In this document: positions 16,503-23,643 of the stretch, in pieces
How positions within the stretch are numbered: position 1 is the first letter of the stretch
Layout: each line of letters opens with the position of its first letter
Assembly: GCA_037445085.1 (NCBI GenBank)
Contig: JBBILG010000005.1
Location: forward strand, 1 to 42,727
DNA: 42,727 nucleotides
Direction: 5' to 3'
Source: JBBILG01 sp037445085
GTDB lineage: Bacteria > Pseudomonadota > Gammaproteobacteria > Burkholderiales > Methylophilaceae
Translations under genes and position numbers: made by a program
The notes under the pieces: generated by a model
What the model saw: the letters and a program-made list of their open reading frames with translations, nothing else
Database searches by the model: none
Told to the model about the DNA's origin: nothing

Positions 16503-16606
16503 GGATTGCCCTGCGGATAGGTTCTCTCGGGGAGGTAGAGGTCGCCCTTGGAGCCGCAGGCAACGAGCGTGAGGCAGATCAGGAGGCTGACGAGGATGGC
16601 GCGCAT
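16499..16606 (-). CDS. lptM: LptM (YifL-like) small lipoprotein
   Basis: This is a 35-aa lipoprotein: the MRAILVSLLICLTLVAC signal peptide ends in a lipobox with Cys17, then the family signature CGSKGDLYLPE. LptM (formerly YifL) assists oxidative maturation of the LptD/E translocon in the outer membrane of E. coli. AAGGAG precedes the ATG by 6 bp. It overlaps lysA by 4 bp and lies 23 bp after the Adhesin_E-like gene. It fits with lptF and lptG elsewhere in the window as part of LPS assembly, though it is not in the same operon. Confidence 0.85.
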   Translation of the reverse strand: MRAILVSLLICLTLVACGSKGDLYLPERTYPQGNP

Positions 16607-16629
16607 GGATGGCTCCTTGTAAGGGCCGG

Positions 16630-17202
16630 TCATTCTACCACGCCGGGCTGCGGCGTCCGGCGCTCGGGGTCGGGCACGATCTGTGGCACGGGCAAGGGCG
16701 CAGGGGCCGCGGGAGGCGCGGCCGCTTCCGCCTCGCGCTGCTTCTGCCGCGCCAGTTCCGCCGCGGCCGCCTGCTGCTCGGCCTGGATGCGTTCCTGCTC
16801 CTGCTTGCGCCACACCCTGGGGCACAGGGTGCGTTCGAAGGCATCGCCCACCGTATCCGGGATGATGGGAGCGGGCTCGCCCTCGTACCTCGCGACATAT
16901 TCCAGCGTTTCTCCGCTGGCCGAGTAATAGAGATAACTGATGAGCTGGGCGGTGTGCTCGGCGCAGTCGATACGCTCGCGCAACAGCCCGGTCACCGCTT
17001 CACCGCCGGCCAAGGGACGTGGAGTGGCGAATTCCACTTTCTTCCAGTAGCTGATCTCATTGCCCTTGATGACGAGCCTGCTGGCATCGAAGAAATAGCG
17101 GTCCGCCATGCCTGCCCGGCTCACCGGCACCCATTCGGCCGCGGCGGCAGGGAACAGGGCCGCGGCCAGCAGCAGTGCCGCGATGATGCGGGCGGCACTC
17201 AT
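16630..17202 (-). CDS. Secreted CNP1/surface-adhesin-E-like protein
   Basis: This is a 190-aa exported protein. MSAARIIAALLLAAALFPAAAAE is a Sec signal peptide. The mature domain (about 22-125; YFFDASRLVIKGNEISYWKKVEFA, LRERIDCAEHTAQLISYLYY, and Cys79 pairing possibly with the Cys in RTLCPRVW) resembles the Adhesin_E/CNP1-like domain found across betaproteobacteria, whose function is unknown. A Glu/Gln/Ala-rich helix (about 128-165) and a Pro-rich tail follow. Its ATG overlaps the stop of the Gx transporter gene, suggesting coupling to the flavinylation cluster. Confidence 0.78.
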   Translation of the reverse strand: MSAARIIAALLLAAALFPAAAAEWVPVSRAGMADRYFFDASRLVIKGNEISYWKKVEFATPRPLAGGEAVTGLLRERIDCAEHTAQLISYLYYSASGETLEYVARYEGEPAPIIPDTVGDAFERTLCPRVWRKQEQERIQAEQQAAAAELARQKQREAEAAAPPAAPAPLPVPQIVPDPERRTPQPGVVE

Positions 17203-17753
17203 GCCGGCACGTCCCTCCCGCTACGGGCATTGCGGGAAGCGCCATGATCGCGCAGCAGCCGGGCGGTGATCAGGCCGTTGACGCTGCCGAACAGCAACGC
17301 GGCGGCGGCGAACACCGGCAGCAGGTAGGCCAGCCCGGCGTGCGGGATCAGCCACAGCCACACCACCAGCAGTTGTCCGGCAATGTGGGCAAAGGCCGCC
17401 AGCACGCTCAGGCTGAGCGGCCCGAACCACTGCCGCGGCAGGCGCATACCCGCGGCCAGCGTGAACAGGCTGGCGAGCGCGCCGGCCAGGCTGAGCACGA
17501 AGGCCGGCGACAGGAACTGCCCCAGCAGCAGGCTGCCGGCCACCACGCGCAGCAGCGACACCCAGGCGGCGGTGGCAAAATCGAAGCGGTAGAGCACATA
17601 CAGGGTGATGATGTTGGCGAGCCCCGGCTTGACGCCGGGCAAGGGCGAGGGCAGCGCCGCCTCCAGCACCTGCATGCCAATGGCCAGCGCCGCCAGCCGC
17701 CCGATGCGGTGATCGTCAGCTGTCGCGACGACTTCAATAGTTGAGCGAGTCAT
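17199..17753 (-). CDS. Gx transporter family protein (EetB / Hpre_diP_synt_I-like)
   Basis: This is a polytopic membrane protein (184 aa) of the family long named heptaprenyl diphosphate synthase component I and now called Gx transporter. The start MTRSTIEVVATADDHRIGRLAALAIGMQVLEAALPSPLPGVKPGLANIITLYVL carries the typical P...PG.K.GLANI motif. About five helices follow. From established work on Listeria extracellular electron transfer, relatives (EetB) sit with NusG-II and ApbE proteins and may supply flavin or a precursor across the membrane; the transported compound is not proven. It overlaps the NusG-II gene by 20 bp and the next gene by 4 bp. Confidence 0.85.
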   Translation of the reverse strand: MTRSTIEVVATADDHRIGRLAALAIGMQVLEAALPSPLPGVKPGLANIITLYVLYRFDFATAAWVSLLRVVAGSLLLGQFLSPAFVLSLAGALASLFTLAAGMRLPRQWFGPLSLSVLAAFAHIAGQLLVVWLWLIPHAGLAYLLPVFAAAALLFGSVNGLITARLLRDHGASRNARSGRDVPA

Positions 17754-18117
17754 AGGCTTTCTCGCCACCCAGAAGTTCCAGGCTGACCTGGTTGGGCAGG
17801 CACATCGCCACCTGCCCCGCCTGCGACAGCCAGCCCTGCTTGACACAGTACTGGTGGCGGCCGGGATCGGAGACGACACGGGCGCGGCCGCGATCGACCT
17901 GGATGCGGCTGATGCCGAGGGGGCCCGGCACGTCCAGCGTGCGCTGCTGGTCGAGGCTGAGCGTGGCGTACACCTGGTCGCCGGCGCGGATGCGCAGCTT
18001 GCCGGCCGGCTCGCCGCTCCACAGCGCGGCGAACAGCAAGGCGACGGCCGCGCAGCCGGCGGCCAGCACCAGCCAGTCGCCGGGCAACGGCTTAGGGAAG
18101 GACTTCCAACGCGACAT
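17734..18117 (-). CDS. NusG domain II-containing membrane-anchored protein
   Basis: This 127-aa protein has one N-terminal membrane helix (WLVLAAGCAAVALLFAALW, about residues 15-33) and an extracytosolic NusG domain II-like beta domain: IRAGDQVYATLSLDQQRTLDVPGP, then IQVDRGRARVVS, and the CVKQGWLS...AMCLPNQV pair of cysteines typical of the family. It is unrelated in role to the transcription factor NusG. Such proteins flank ApbE and Gx transporter genes in flavinylation clusters. The ATG at 18117 overlaps the end of apbE by 26 bp. Confidence 0.85.
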   Translation of the reverse strand: MSRWKSFPKPLPGDWLVLAAGCAAVALLFAALWSGEPAGKLRIRAGDQVYATLSLDQQRTLDVPGPLGISRIQVDRGRARVVSDPGRHQYCVKQGWLSQAGQVAMCLPNQVSLELLGGEKAYDSLNY

Positions 18118-19150
18118 CGGGATCGGTGAACTGCAGGCGCCGCTGCATGGCGGCGGTGACGTGAACCCTGCCCTGGGCATCGATGCGCATGGCGTGCGCG
18201 AGCCCCAGGCGCTGCGCCATGGCGCGCCAGCCCGCCGCATCGATGAACAGCGGCTTGGAATCGGCATCGGAACGGGCGCCGGCCTGCGGCCCCGGCGGCA
18301 CTAGGACGGTGACCGCCTGCACGCCCTCTACCGGCCGGCCGTCGCGCGGATCGATGACGTGGCAGTAACGCTTGCCGTCCAGCTCGAAATAGCGCTGATA
18401 GTCACCGGAGGTGCCGATCGCCCAGCCGTCCGGTAGCTCCAGCACGGCGATCGGGCCGGGCCGGCGCGGGTGCTGGACGCCGACGCGCCACGGGCGCTCG
18501 CCGTGGCTGCCAACGGCGATGATGTTGCCGCCGATGTTGATGAGCGCGCCCCGCACCCCCTCGCGGCGCAGGTAGGCGGCCGCCAGATCCAGCGCATGGC
18601 CCTTGGCGTAGCCGCCGAGATCGAGGCGCACTGCCGGATTGCGGCTGGAGAGACGACTGCCTTCGATGACAAGATCGGCCATGTCCGGCTGCGCCGCCAC
18701 CAGCGCGTGCAGCCGCTGCGGATCGGGTCTGGCCGGCACGAATTCGTCGCCCTGGAAACCCCACAGCTGGATGAGGTGACCGATGGCCGGGTTGAACAGG
18801 CTGCCCGATTGCGCGGAAATAGCGGCGGCGTCGGCGATGAGGGCAGCGACTTCCGGGGTGGTCTCGACCGTCTCGCCCGCCGCGAAGGCGGCGTTGATGC
18901 GCGACAGTTCGCTGGCCGGATGCCAGGCATGCAGGGTTTCGTGCAGGCGCCGGAATTCGCCCAGCACGTGACCGGAGAGCTGGGCTGCGCGCTCCTCGGG
19001 TTCGCCGTAGATGCTGATGTCGACCAGGGTGCCGAACACGTAGGATTGTGCGTGGTGCACGGGCTCGCGGCCGCAACCGGCAAGCAAGCCCACGAGCCAC
19101 AGGGCGCACAGCCCCCGCAGGAGCATCCCCGATCCGGAGCCGAACCGCAT
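18092..19150 (-). CDS. apbE: FAD:protein FMN transferase ApbE (lipoprotein)
   Basis: ApbE attaches FMN from FAD to a Ser/Thr of extracytosolic proteins such as RnfG/NqrC-type FMN-binding domains. A lipoprotein signal peptide (LLRGLCALWLVGLLAGC) places it on the outer face of the inner membrane. Motifs present are YVFGTLVDISIYG, LFNPAIG, VRLDLGGYAKGHALD, INIGGNIIAVG, AIGTSGDYQRYF and HVIDPRDGRP. Start alternatives are the GTG at 19174 (overlapping the gshB stop as GTGA), ATG 19150 (used here, 352 aa) and ATG 19126. It lies directly after gshB. No FMN-binding substrate protein is encoded in the window. Confidence 0.92.
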   Translation of the reverse strand: MRFGSGSGMLLRGLCALWLVGLLAGCGREPVHHAQSYVFGTLVDISIYGEPEERAAQLSGHVLGEFRRLHETLHAWHPASELSRINAAFAAGETVETTPEVAALIADAAAISAQSGSLFNPAIGHLIQLWGFQGDEFVPARPDPQRLHALVAAQPDMADLVIEGSRLSSRNPAVRLDLGGYAKGHALDLAAAYLRREGVRGALINIGGNIIAVGSHGERPWRVGVQHPRRPGPIAVLELPDGWAIGTSGDYQRYFELDGKRYCHVIDPRDGRPVEGVQAVTVLVPPGPQAGARSDADSKPLFIDAAGWRAMAQRLGLAHAMRIDAQGRVHVTAAMQRRLQFTDPDVALEVLP

Positions 19151-19170
19151 GCGCGCCGTGCCCACACCAG

Positions 19171-20115
19171 TCACGATGACTGCACCAGCCTCTCCAGCGC
19201 GTCCACACACAGGATGGCGGGATCGCAGTCCGTCTGGGCGGCGATTTCCACCATGCAGGTGGGGCTGGTGACGTTGATTTCGGTGAGGCGGTCGCCGATG
19301 ATGTCCAGCCCGACCAGGAACAGGCCGGCCCGCAGGAGGTGCGGCGCCACGGCCATGGCGATCTCGCGGTCGCGCGGGCCGAGCGGCCGGGCCTCGCCGC
19401 GGCCGCCGGCGGCGAGGTTGCCGCGCGTCTCGCCGGCCTTGGGGATGCGCGCCAGCGCGTAAGGCACGGGCTCGCCCTGGATGACCAGCACGCGCTTGTC
19501 GCCTTGGGCGATTTCCGGCAGGTAGTGCTGCGCCATCACGGTGCGCTGCTCGAAATGGGTGATGGTCTCCAGGATCACGCCAATGTTGTGGTCGGCCCGG
19601 TGCAGACGGAACACGCCGCTGCCGCCCATGCCGTCCAGCGGCTTGACCACGATGTCGCCGCATTCGTCCAGGAAATCGCGGATGCGCGCCGTGCTGCGCG
19701 TCACCAGGAGTTCCGGCGCGTATTCGGGAAAGCGCGCCACCGACAGCTTCTCGTTCCAGTCGCGGATGGCGCGCGGGCGGTTGAGCACGCGCCCGCCCTG
19801 GGCTTCCGCCAATTCCAGCAGGTAGGTGCTGTACACGTACTCACTGTCGAAGGGCGGATCCTTGCGCATGAGGATGGCGTCGAAATCGCCCGGCGCATGG
19901 AGCGCCTGTCCGCCCAGCCGGTACCAGGCATCGCCTTGCGAAAAATGGAACGGTCGCGCCGCCAGGAGGACGCGCCCGTCGCGCAGGAACAGGTCGCCCT
20001 GCTCCAGCACGAACAGTGCGTGGCCGCGCCGCGCCGCCTCGCGCATGATGGCGAGACTGCTGTCCTTGCCGGTTTTCAGGCCGCCCAGCGGATCGAGAAT
20101 GCAGGCGAACTTCAC
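19171..20115 (-). CDS. gshB: Glutathione synthetase GshB
   Basis: GshB is the ATP-grasp ligase that adds glycine to gamma-glutamylcysteine. The 314-aa protein has the GshB N-terminal domain (FACILDPLGGLKTGKDSSLAIMREAARRGH), the MRKDPPFDSEYVYSTYLLE segment, the ATP-grasp VVKPLDGMGGSGVF glycine loop, and the C-terminal metal-binding INVTSPT. The start is a GTG overlapping the TGA of gshA (GTGA), so the two enzymes of the pathway are translationally coupled. The gene ends at the apbE start region. Confidence 0.97.
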   Translation of the reverse strand: MKFACILDPLGGLKTGKDSSLAIMREAARRGHALFVLEQGDLFLRDGRVLLAARPFHFSQGDAWYRLGGQALHAPGDFDAILMRKDPPFDSEYVYSTYLLELAEAQGGRVLNRPRAIRDWNEKLSVARFPEYAPELLVTRSTARIRDFLDECGDIVVKPLDGMGGSGVFRLHRADHNIGVILETITHFEQRTVMAQHYLPEIAQGDKRVLVIQGEPVPYALARIPKAGETRGNLAAGGRGEARPLGPRDREIAMAVAPHLLRAGLFLVGLDIIGDRLTEINVTSPTCMVEIAAQTDCDPAILCVDALERLVQSS

Positions 20116-21383
20116 GGCCGGGTGTCTTCCAGCTCCAGGCTTGCCGCCAGCAGCGCCAGGCGCGCGATGACGCCGTAGGCGTAGAAACGGTTGGGCGCCG
20201 CGTCGGGCCGGCCGGCGCAGTCCGGCAGCGAGCAGGCGGTCTCGAAGGCGAGCGGCACGAACTGCATGCCGGGGGCGTTGAGGTTCTCGTCCATGCCGCG
20301 CCCGGTATGCACCCGGTAGAAGCCACCCACGACGTAGTGGTCGATCATGTACACCACCGGCTCGGCCACCGCCTCGTTGATGGTCTCGAAGGTATACACG
20401 CCTTCCTGGATGATGACCTGCTGCACCTGCAGGCCCTCCTTCACCACCGCCATCTTGTTGCGCTGCTTGCGGTTGAGAGCGATGACCTCGTCCGGGCTCT
20501 TCACCGTCATGATGCCCATGCCGTAGGTGCCGGCATCGGCCTTGACGATGACGAAAGGCTCCTGCGTCACGCCGTACTCGCGGTACTTGGCGCGAATGCG
20601 CGAAAGCAGGTCGGATACCTGCGCCGCCAGGCAGTCCTCGCCCAGCCGCGCCTGGAAGTCGATGGCGCCGCAACTGGCGTGGTATGGATCGATCAGCCAC
20701 GGGTCCAGGCCGACGAGCGCCGCGAACTCGCGCGCCACCCGCGCATAGGCGGCGAAATGGCGTGACTTGCGGCGCACCGCCCAGCCGGCGTGCAGCGGTG
20801 GGATCAGCGCCTGCTCCAGATCACGCAGCAGATCGGGGATGCCGCCGGACAGATCATTGTTGAGCAGCACCGCGCAAGGGTCGAAATCCTCCAGCAGCAA
20901 CCGGTTGCCCCGGCGGCGCACCGGTTCCAGCAGCAACTCGCCACCTTGCGGCAGCGGCAGCCGGGTGGGCGCGGCGATCTCCTCTCCGATGCTGCCGATG
21001 CGCACGTGCATGCCGGCCTGGCGCAGGATGGTGGCGAGCGCGACCACATTCTGCAGGTAGTAGGTGTTGCGGGTGTGTTTCTCGGGGATGAGCAGCAGGC
21101 GCTGCGCCGATGGGCAGATCTTCTCCACGGCGGCCATCGCCGCCTGCACGCACAGCGGCAGGAAATCCGGGTTCAGGTTGTTGAAGCCGCCGGGAAACAG
21201 GTTGGTGTCGACTGGCGCCAGCTTGAAGCCGGCGTTGCGCAGATCGACCGAGGCATAGAACGGGGCGCGGTGTTGCTGCCACTGCGTACGCAGCCAGTGC
21301 TCGATGTCAGTCATGGCGTCGAGCACGTGCCGCTCCAGCGTCAGCAGGGGCCCGGTGAGAGCGGTGGACAGATGCGGGACCAT
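20112..21383 (-). CDS. gshA: Glutamate-cysteine ligase GshA (Acidithiobacillus-type family)
   Basis: GshA makes gamma-glutamylcysteine, the first step of glutathione synthesis. About 423 aa with the features of the small family typified by Acidithiobacillus ferrooxidans (FYASVDLRNAGFKLAPVDTNLFPGGFNNL, LIPEKHTRNTYYLQNV, VIVKADAGTYGMGIMTVKSP); it is unrelated in length to the 518-aa E. coli enzyme. The N-terminus is uncertain: ATG 21383 (MVPHLSTALTG) fits homologues, ATG 21392 adds three residues, and neither has a strong ribosome site. An intrinsic terminator lies 55 bp upstream, so the promoter or a read-through mechanism must operate in a very short space. Confidence 0.93.
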   Translation of the reverse strand: MVPHLSTALTGPLLTLERHVLDAMTDIEHWLRTQWQQHRAPFYASVDLRNAGFKLAPVDTNLFPGGFNNLNPDFLPLCVQAAMAAVEKICPSAQRLLLIPEKHTRNTYYLQNVVALATILRQAGMHVRIGSIGEEIAAPTRLPLPQGGELLLEPVRRRGNRLLLEDFDPCAVLLNNDLSGGIPDLLRDLEQALIPPLHAGWAVRRKSRHFAAYARVAREFAALVGLDPWLIDPYHASCGAIDFQARLGEDCLAAQVSDLLSRIRAKYREYGVTQEPFVIVKADAGTYGMGIMTVKSPDEVIALNRKQRNKMAVVKEGLQVQQVIIQEGVYTFETINEAVAEPVVYMIDHYVVGGFYRVHTGRGMDENLNAPGMQFVPLAFETACSLPDCAGRPDAAPNRFYAYGVIARLALLAASLELEDTRP

Positions 21384-21440
21384 ACGACGCATTTTAGCCC
21401 ATATTTTGCCGTCGACCGGCATGTGCGGCCGGACCGGCAA

Positions 21441-21464
21441 AAAAGAGCGGGCCAGATGGCCCGC
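21441..21464 (-). terminator. Intrinsic terminator just upstream of gshA
   Basis: A perfect 7-bp GC stem (GCGGGCC / GGCCCGC, 21447-21464) with a 4-nt loop is followed on the minus strand by TCTTTTTT. It lies about 55 bp before the gshA start and well past the amt terminator, so it must end some other transcript (a small RNA) or attenuate gshA. Confidence 0.75.
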
Positions 21465-21567
21465 GGAGGGAGGAGAAGAAACGGCACGAACGTGAAGCCC
21501 GGGCAGGGGCATCCATCGACGCGCCCGAACTGCCCACCCGATCACAAGCAAATGCCGTTCCAGGTGC
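21441..21567 (-). ncRNA. Candidate small RNA with an anti-Shine-Dalgarno CUCCUCCC motif
   Basis: On the minus strand a TATAGA box (21568-21573, possible -10) is followed by about 120 nt without coding signs that end in the terminator at 21441-21464. Just before that hairpin is a pyrimidine run containing CTCCTCCC (21468-21475), the motif by which the alphaproteobacterial cuckoo-type RNAs are recognised and which could pair with ribosome sites. No good -35 is visible. Existence, ends and role are inferences. Confidence 0.35.
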
Positions 21568-21612
21568 GTCTATAGGGTGGACGGCGGCGCCATGGGCGTG
21601 ATCCGGGCTGGT

Positions 21613-21651
21613 CGTGGCGCATGCGCACCACGATGGTGCGCATGCGCCACG
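21613..21651. repeat. Perfect 17-bp inverted repeat (5-nt loop) after amt
   Basis: The arms are 21613-21629 and 21635-21651, fully complementary around ACGAT. Each arm also contains the 10-bp palindrome GCGCATGCGC. On the minus strand it follows immediately after the T run of the amt terminator. It may act as an mRNA-end barrier, a protein-binding site or a relic repeat. Confidence 0.8.
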
Positions 21652-21652
21652 C

Positions 21653-21680
21653 AAAAAAAAAGCGGGCGCGAGGCCCGCTT
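21653..21680 (-). terminator. Intrinsic terminator of the amt operon
   Basis: A GC-rich stem (AGCGGGC / GCCCGCT, with a short loop) is followed on the minus strand by a run of nine Ts. It lies about 18 bp after the amt stop codon. Confidence 0.9.
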
Positions 21681-21698
21681 GCATCGGTATTGCCGGAT

Positions 21699-23231
21699 TC
21701 AGAGGTTGTAGGCGCGTTCGCCGTGGGTCGTGGTATCCAGCCCTTCGCGTTCCGCTTCTTCGGGGACGCGCAGGCCGACCAGCATGTCGACGATCTTGTA
21801 GCAGACGTAGGCCACCGCCGCCGACCAGATCACCGCGGTCAGCACGGCTTGCGCCTGGATCCACACTTGCGCGCCGATTTCGGTGGTAACCACGGTGTTG
21901 TTGACGTAATCGACGATGCCGGTACCTCCCAGCTTCCAGCTATTGAACACGCCCGTCAGCAGCGCGCCAAGGATGCCGCCCACGGCATGGATGCCGAACA
22001 CGTCGAGCGCATCGTCCACGCCCAGCATCTTCTTCAGGCCCGTTACGCCCCAGAAGCAGACCACGCCCGCCAGCGCGCCGATCACCAGGCCGCCGCCGAT
22101 GCCGACCCAGCCGCAGGCCGGGGTGATGGCCACCAGACCAGCCACGGCACCGGATGCCGCGCCCAGCAGGCTGGGCTTGCCCTTGATCAGCCATTCGCTG
22201 GCGACCCAGGTCAACACCGCCGCCGCGGTGGCGAACAAGGTGTTGGCAAAGGCCAGGGTGGCGGTACCGCCGGCTTCCAGCGCGGAACCGGCATTGAAGC
22301 CGAACCAGCCCACCCACAGCAGCGAGGCGCCGATCATGGTCATGGTCAGGCTGTGCGGGGTAAAGGCCTCCTTGCCGTAACCGATGCGTTTGCCGACCAG
22401 GTAGGCGCCCACCAGGCCGGCCACGCCGGCGTTGATGTGCACCACGGTGCCTCCGGCGAAGTCCAGCGCACCCTTCTGGAACAGCCAGCCGGAAGCGGCC
22501 ACGGCTGCCGCGGCCGCGTCAGCGTCGGTGAAGGCATCGGGGCCAGGCCAGAACCAGACCATGTGGGCGATCGGCAAGTAGGAGAAGGTAAACCACAGCA
22601 CCGAGAACAGCAGCAGGGCCGAAAATTTCATGCGCTCCGCGAAGGCACCAACGATCAGCGCCACGGTGATGGCAGCGAAGGTCGCCTGGAAGGCCACGAA
22701 GGCGAACTCGGGGATCACCACGCCCTTGCTGAACGTCGCGGCGTTGGCCACCGCGCCGGCGGCCGGATCGAAGACGCCGTTGAGCAGCAGCCGGTCAAAA
22801 CCGCCGATGAAGGGGCTCAGGGCACCACTGCCCGCGGTGAAGGCCAGACTGTAGCCATAGATGGCCCACAGCACCGAAATCAGGGCGAAGATGGAAAACA
22901 CCTGCATCAGGATGGACAGCATGTTCTTGCTGCGCACCATGCCGCCGTAGAACAGCGCCAGGCCTGGAATGGACATCATGATGACCAGCAGGGTAGCCAT
23001 CATCATCCAGGTGACGTCGCCCTTGTGCGGAACCGGGGCGGGCGCCGCTTCGGCGGCGGGTGCCGCAGCCGGCAGCGCCTCGGCAGCAGGCGCGTCGACC
23101 ACCGTCTCTGCCGTGGCCGCCACGGCTTCGGCCACGGCGGGGATGGCGGGCGGCACGGGCTCTTCGGCGCCGGCCACGCCGCCGAAACCGAGCAGGCCGA
23201 TAAGGGCGAGCATGGAAACAAGGCTCTTCAT
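21699..23231 (-). CDS. amt: Ammonium transporter Amt (with cleavable signal peptide and Ala/Pro linker)
   Basis: This is a trimeric ammonium channel of the Amt/Rh family in the inner membrane. The 510-aa product has a signal peptide (MKSLVSMLALIGLLGFGGVAGAEE), an unusually long Ala/Glu/Pro-rich segment (about 24-70), then the canonical membrane part: MMMATLLVIMMSIPGLALFYGGMVRSKN, GTVVHINAG with the first pore His, and DVFGIHAVGGILG with the second. GGAGG precedes the ATG. It starts 10 bp after glnK; GlnK in its deuridylylated state is expected to plug this channel. The unit is controlled by sigma-54 (see promoter). Confidence 0.96.
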   Translation of the reverse strand: MKSLVSMLALIGLLGFGGVAGAEEPVPPAIPAVAEAVAATAETVVDAPAAEALPAAAPAAEAAPAPVPHKGDVTWMMMATLLVIMMSIPGLALFYGGMVRSKNMLSILMQVFSIFALISVLWAIYGYSLAFTAGSGALSPFIGGFDRLLLNGVFDPAAGAVANAATFSKGVVIPEFAFVAFQATFAAITVALIVGAFAERMKFSALLLFSVLWFTFSYLPIAHMVWFWPGPDAFTDADAAAAAVAASGWLFQKGALDFAGGTVVHINAGVAGLVGAYLVGKRIGYGKEAFTPHSLTMTMIGASLLWVGWFGFNAGSALEAGGTATLAFANTLFATAAAVLTWVASEWLIKGKPSLLGAASGAVAGLVAITPACGWVGIGGGLVIGALAGVVCFWGVTGLKKMLGVDDALDVFGIHAVGGILGALLTGVFNSWKLGGTGIVDYVNNTVVTTEIGAQVWIQAQAVLTAVIWSAAVAYVCYKIVDMLVGLRVPEEAEREGLDTTTHGERAYNL

Positions 23232-23241
23232 GGCATCCTCC

Positions 23242-23580
23242 TTACAATGCGTCCGGACCGGTTTCGCCGGTACGGATGCGGTAAACCTGTTCCAGATCGA
23301 ACACGAAAATCTTGCCATCACCGATCTTGCCGGTGCTGGCGGATTTCTCGATGGCTTCGATCACCCGGTCGAGCAGGTCGTCGCTGATGGCTGCCTCGAT
23401 CTTGACCTTGGGCAGAAAATCGACGACGTACTCGGCGCCGCGATAGAGCTCGGTATGCCCTTTCTGGCGGCCGAAGCCCTTGACTTCAGTGACGGTGACG
23501 CCCTGCACGCCGATGGCGGAGAGCGCCTCCCGCACTTCGTCAAGCTTGAACGGCTTGATGATGGCGGTTACGAATTTCAT
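23242..23580 (-). CDS. glnK: Nitrogen regulatory PII protein GlnK/GlnB
   Basis: PII is the trimeric signal protein that reads 2-oxoglutarate, ATP/ADP and glutamine (through uridylylation) and controls Amt, NtrB and glutamine synthetase adenylylation. It is 112 aa, the exact family length. Tyr51 in the T-loop (YRGAEYVVDF) is the uridylylation site; FVTAIIKPFKLDEVREAL and the C-terminal IGDGKIFVFDLEQVYRIRTGETG are both diagnostic. GAGGAG lies upstream of the ATG. Genetic coupling to amt indicates a GlnK role; I cannot exclude the name glnB. Confidence 0.96.
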   Translation of the reverse strand: MKFVTAIIKPFKLDEVREALSAIGVQGVTVTEVKGFGRQKGHTELYRGAEYVVDFLPKVKIEAAISDDLLDRVIEAIEKSASTGKIGDGKIFVFDLEQVYRIRTGETGPDAL

Positions 23581-23643
23581 CAATGTCTCCTCACGTAGAG
23601 TGTCGGGAGACGGCGAGCCCGCGGCTCGCCGTCACGGGACTGC

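Larger units (their letters stand above)
21393..21698. other. amt-gshA intergenic region (about 300 bp, no gene)
   Basis: This holds three hairpins: the amt terminator (21653-21680), a 17-bp perfect inverted repeat (21613-21651), and a second terminator-like hairpin (21447-21464). Between the last two is a possible small RNA on the minus strand. A 27-codon plus-strand GTG frame (21492-21575) has no supporting feature. Confidence 0.8.

Noticed and set aside
13717..16563. A 948-codon minus-strand open frame
   Set aside because: Only its last 172 codons (GyrI-like protein) look real; the rest is the antisense or out-of-frame shadow of purU and lysA, both clearly identified.
21492..21575. 27-codon plus-strand GTG frame preceded by GGAGGGAGGAG
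   Set aside because: The purine run is better explained as the complement of the candidate RNA's CUCCUCCC, the peptide has no family features and the spacing to GTG is too long.
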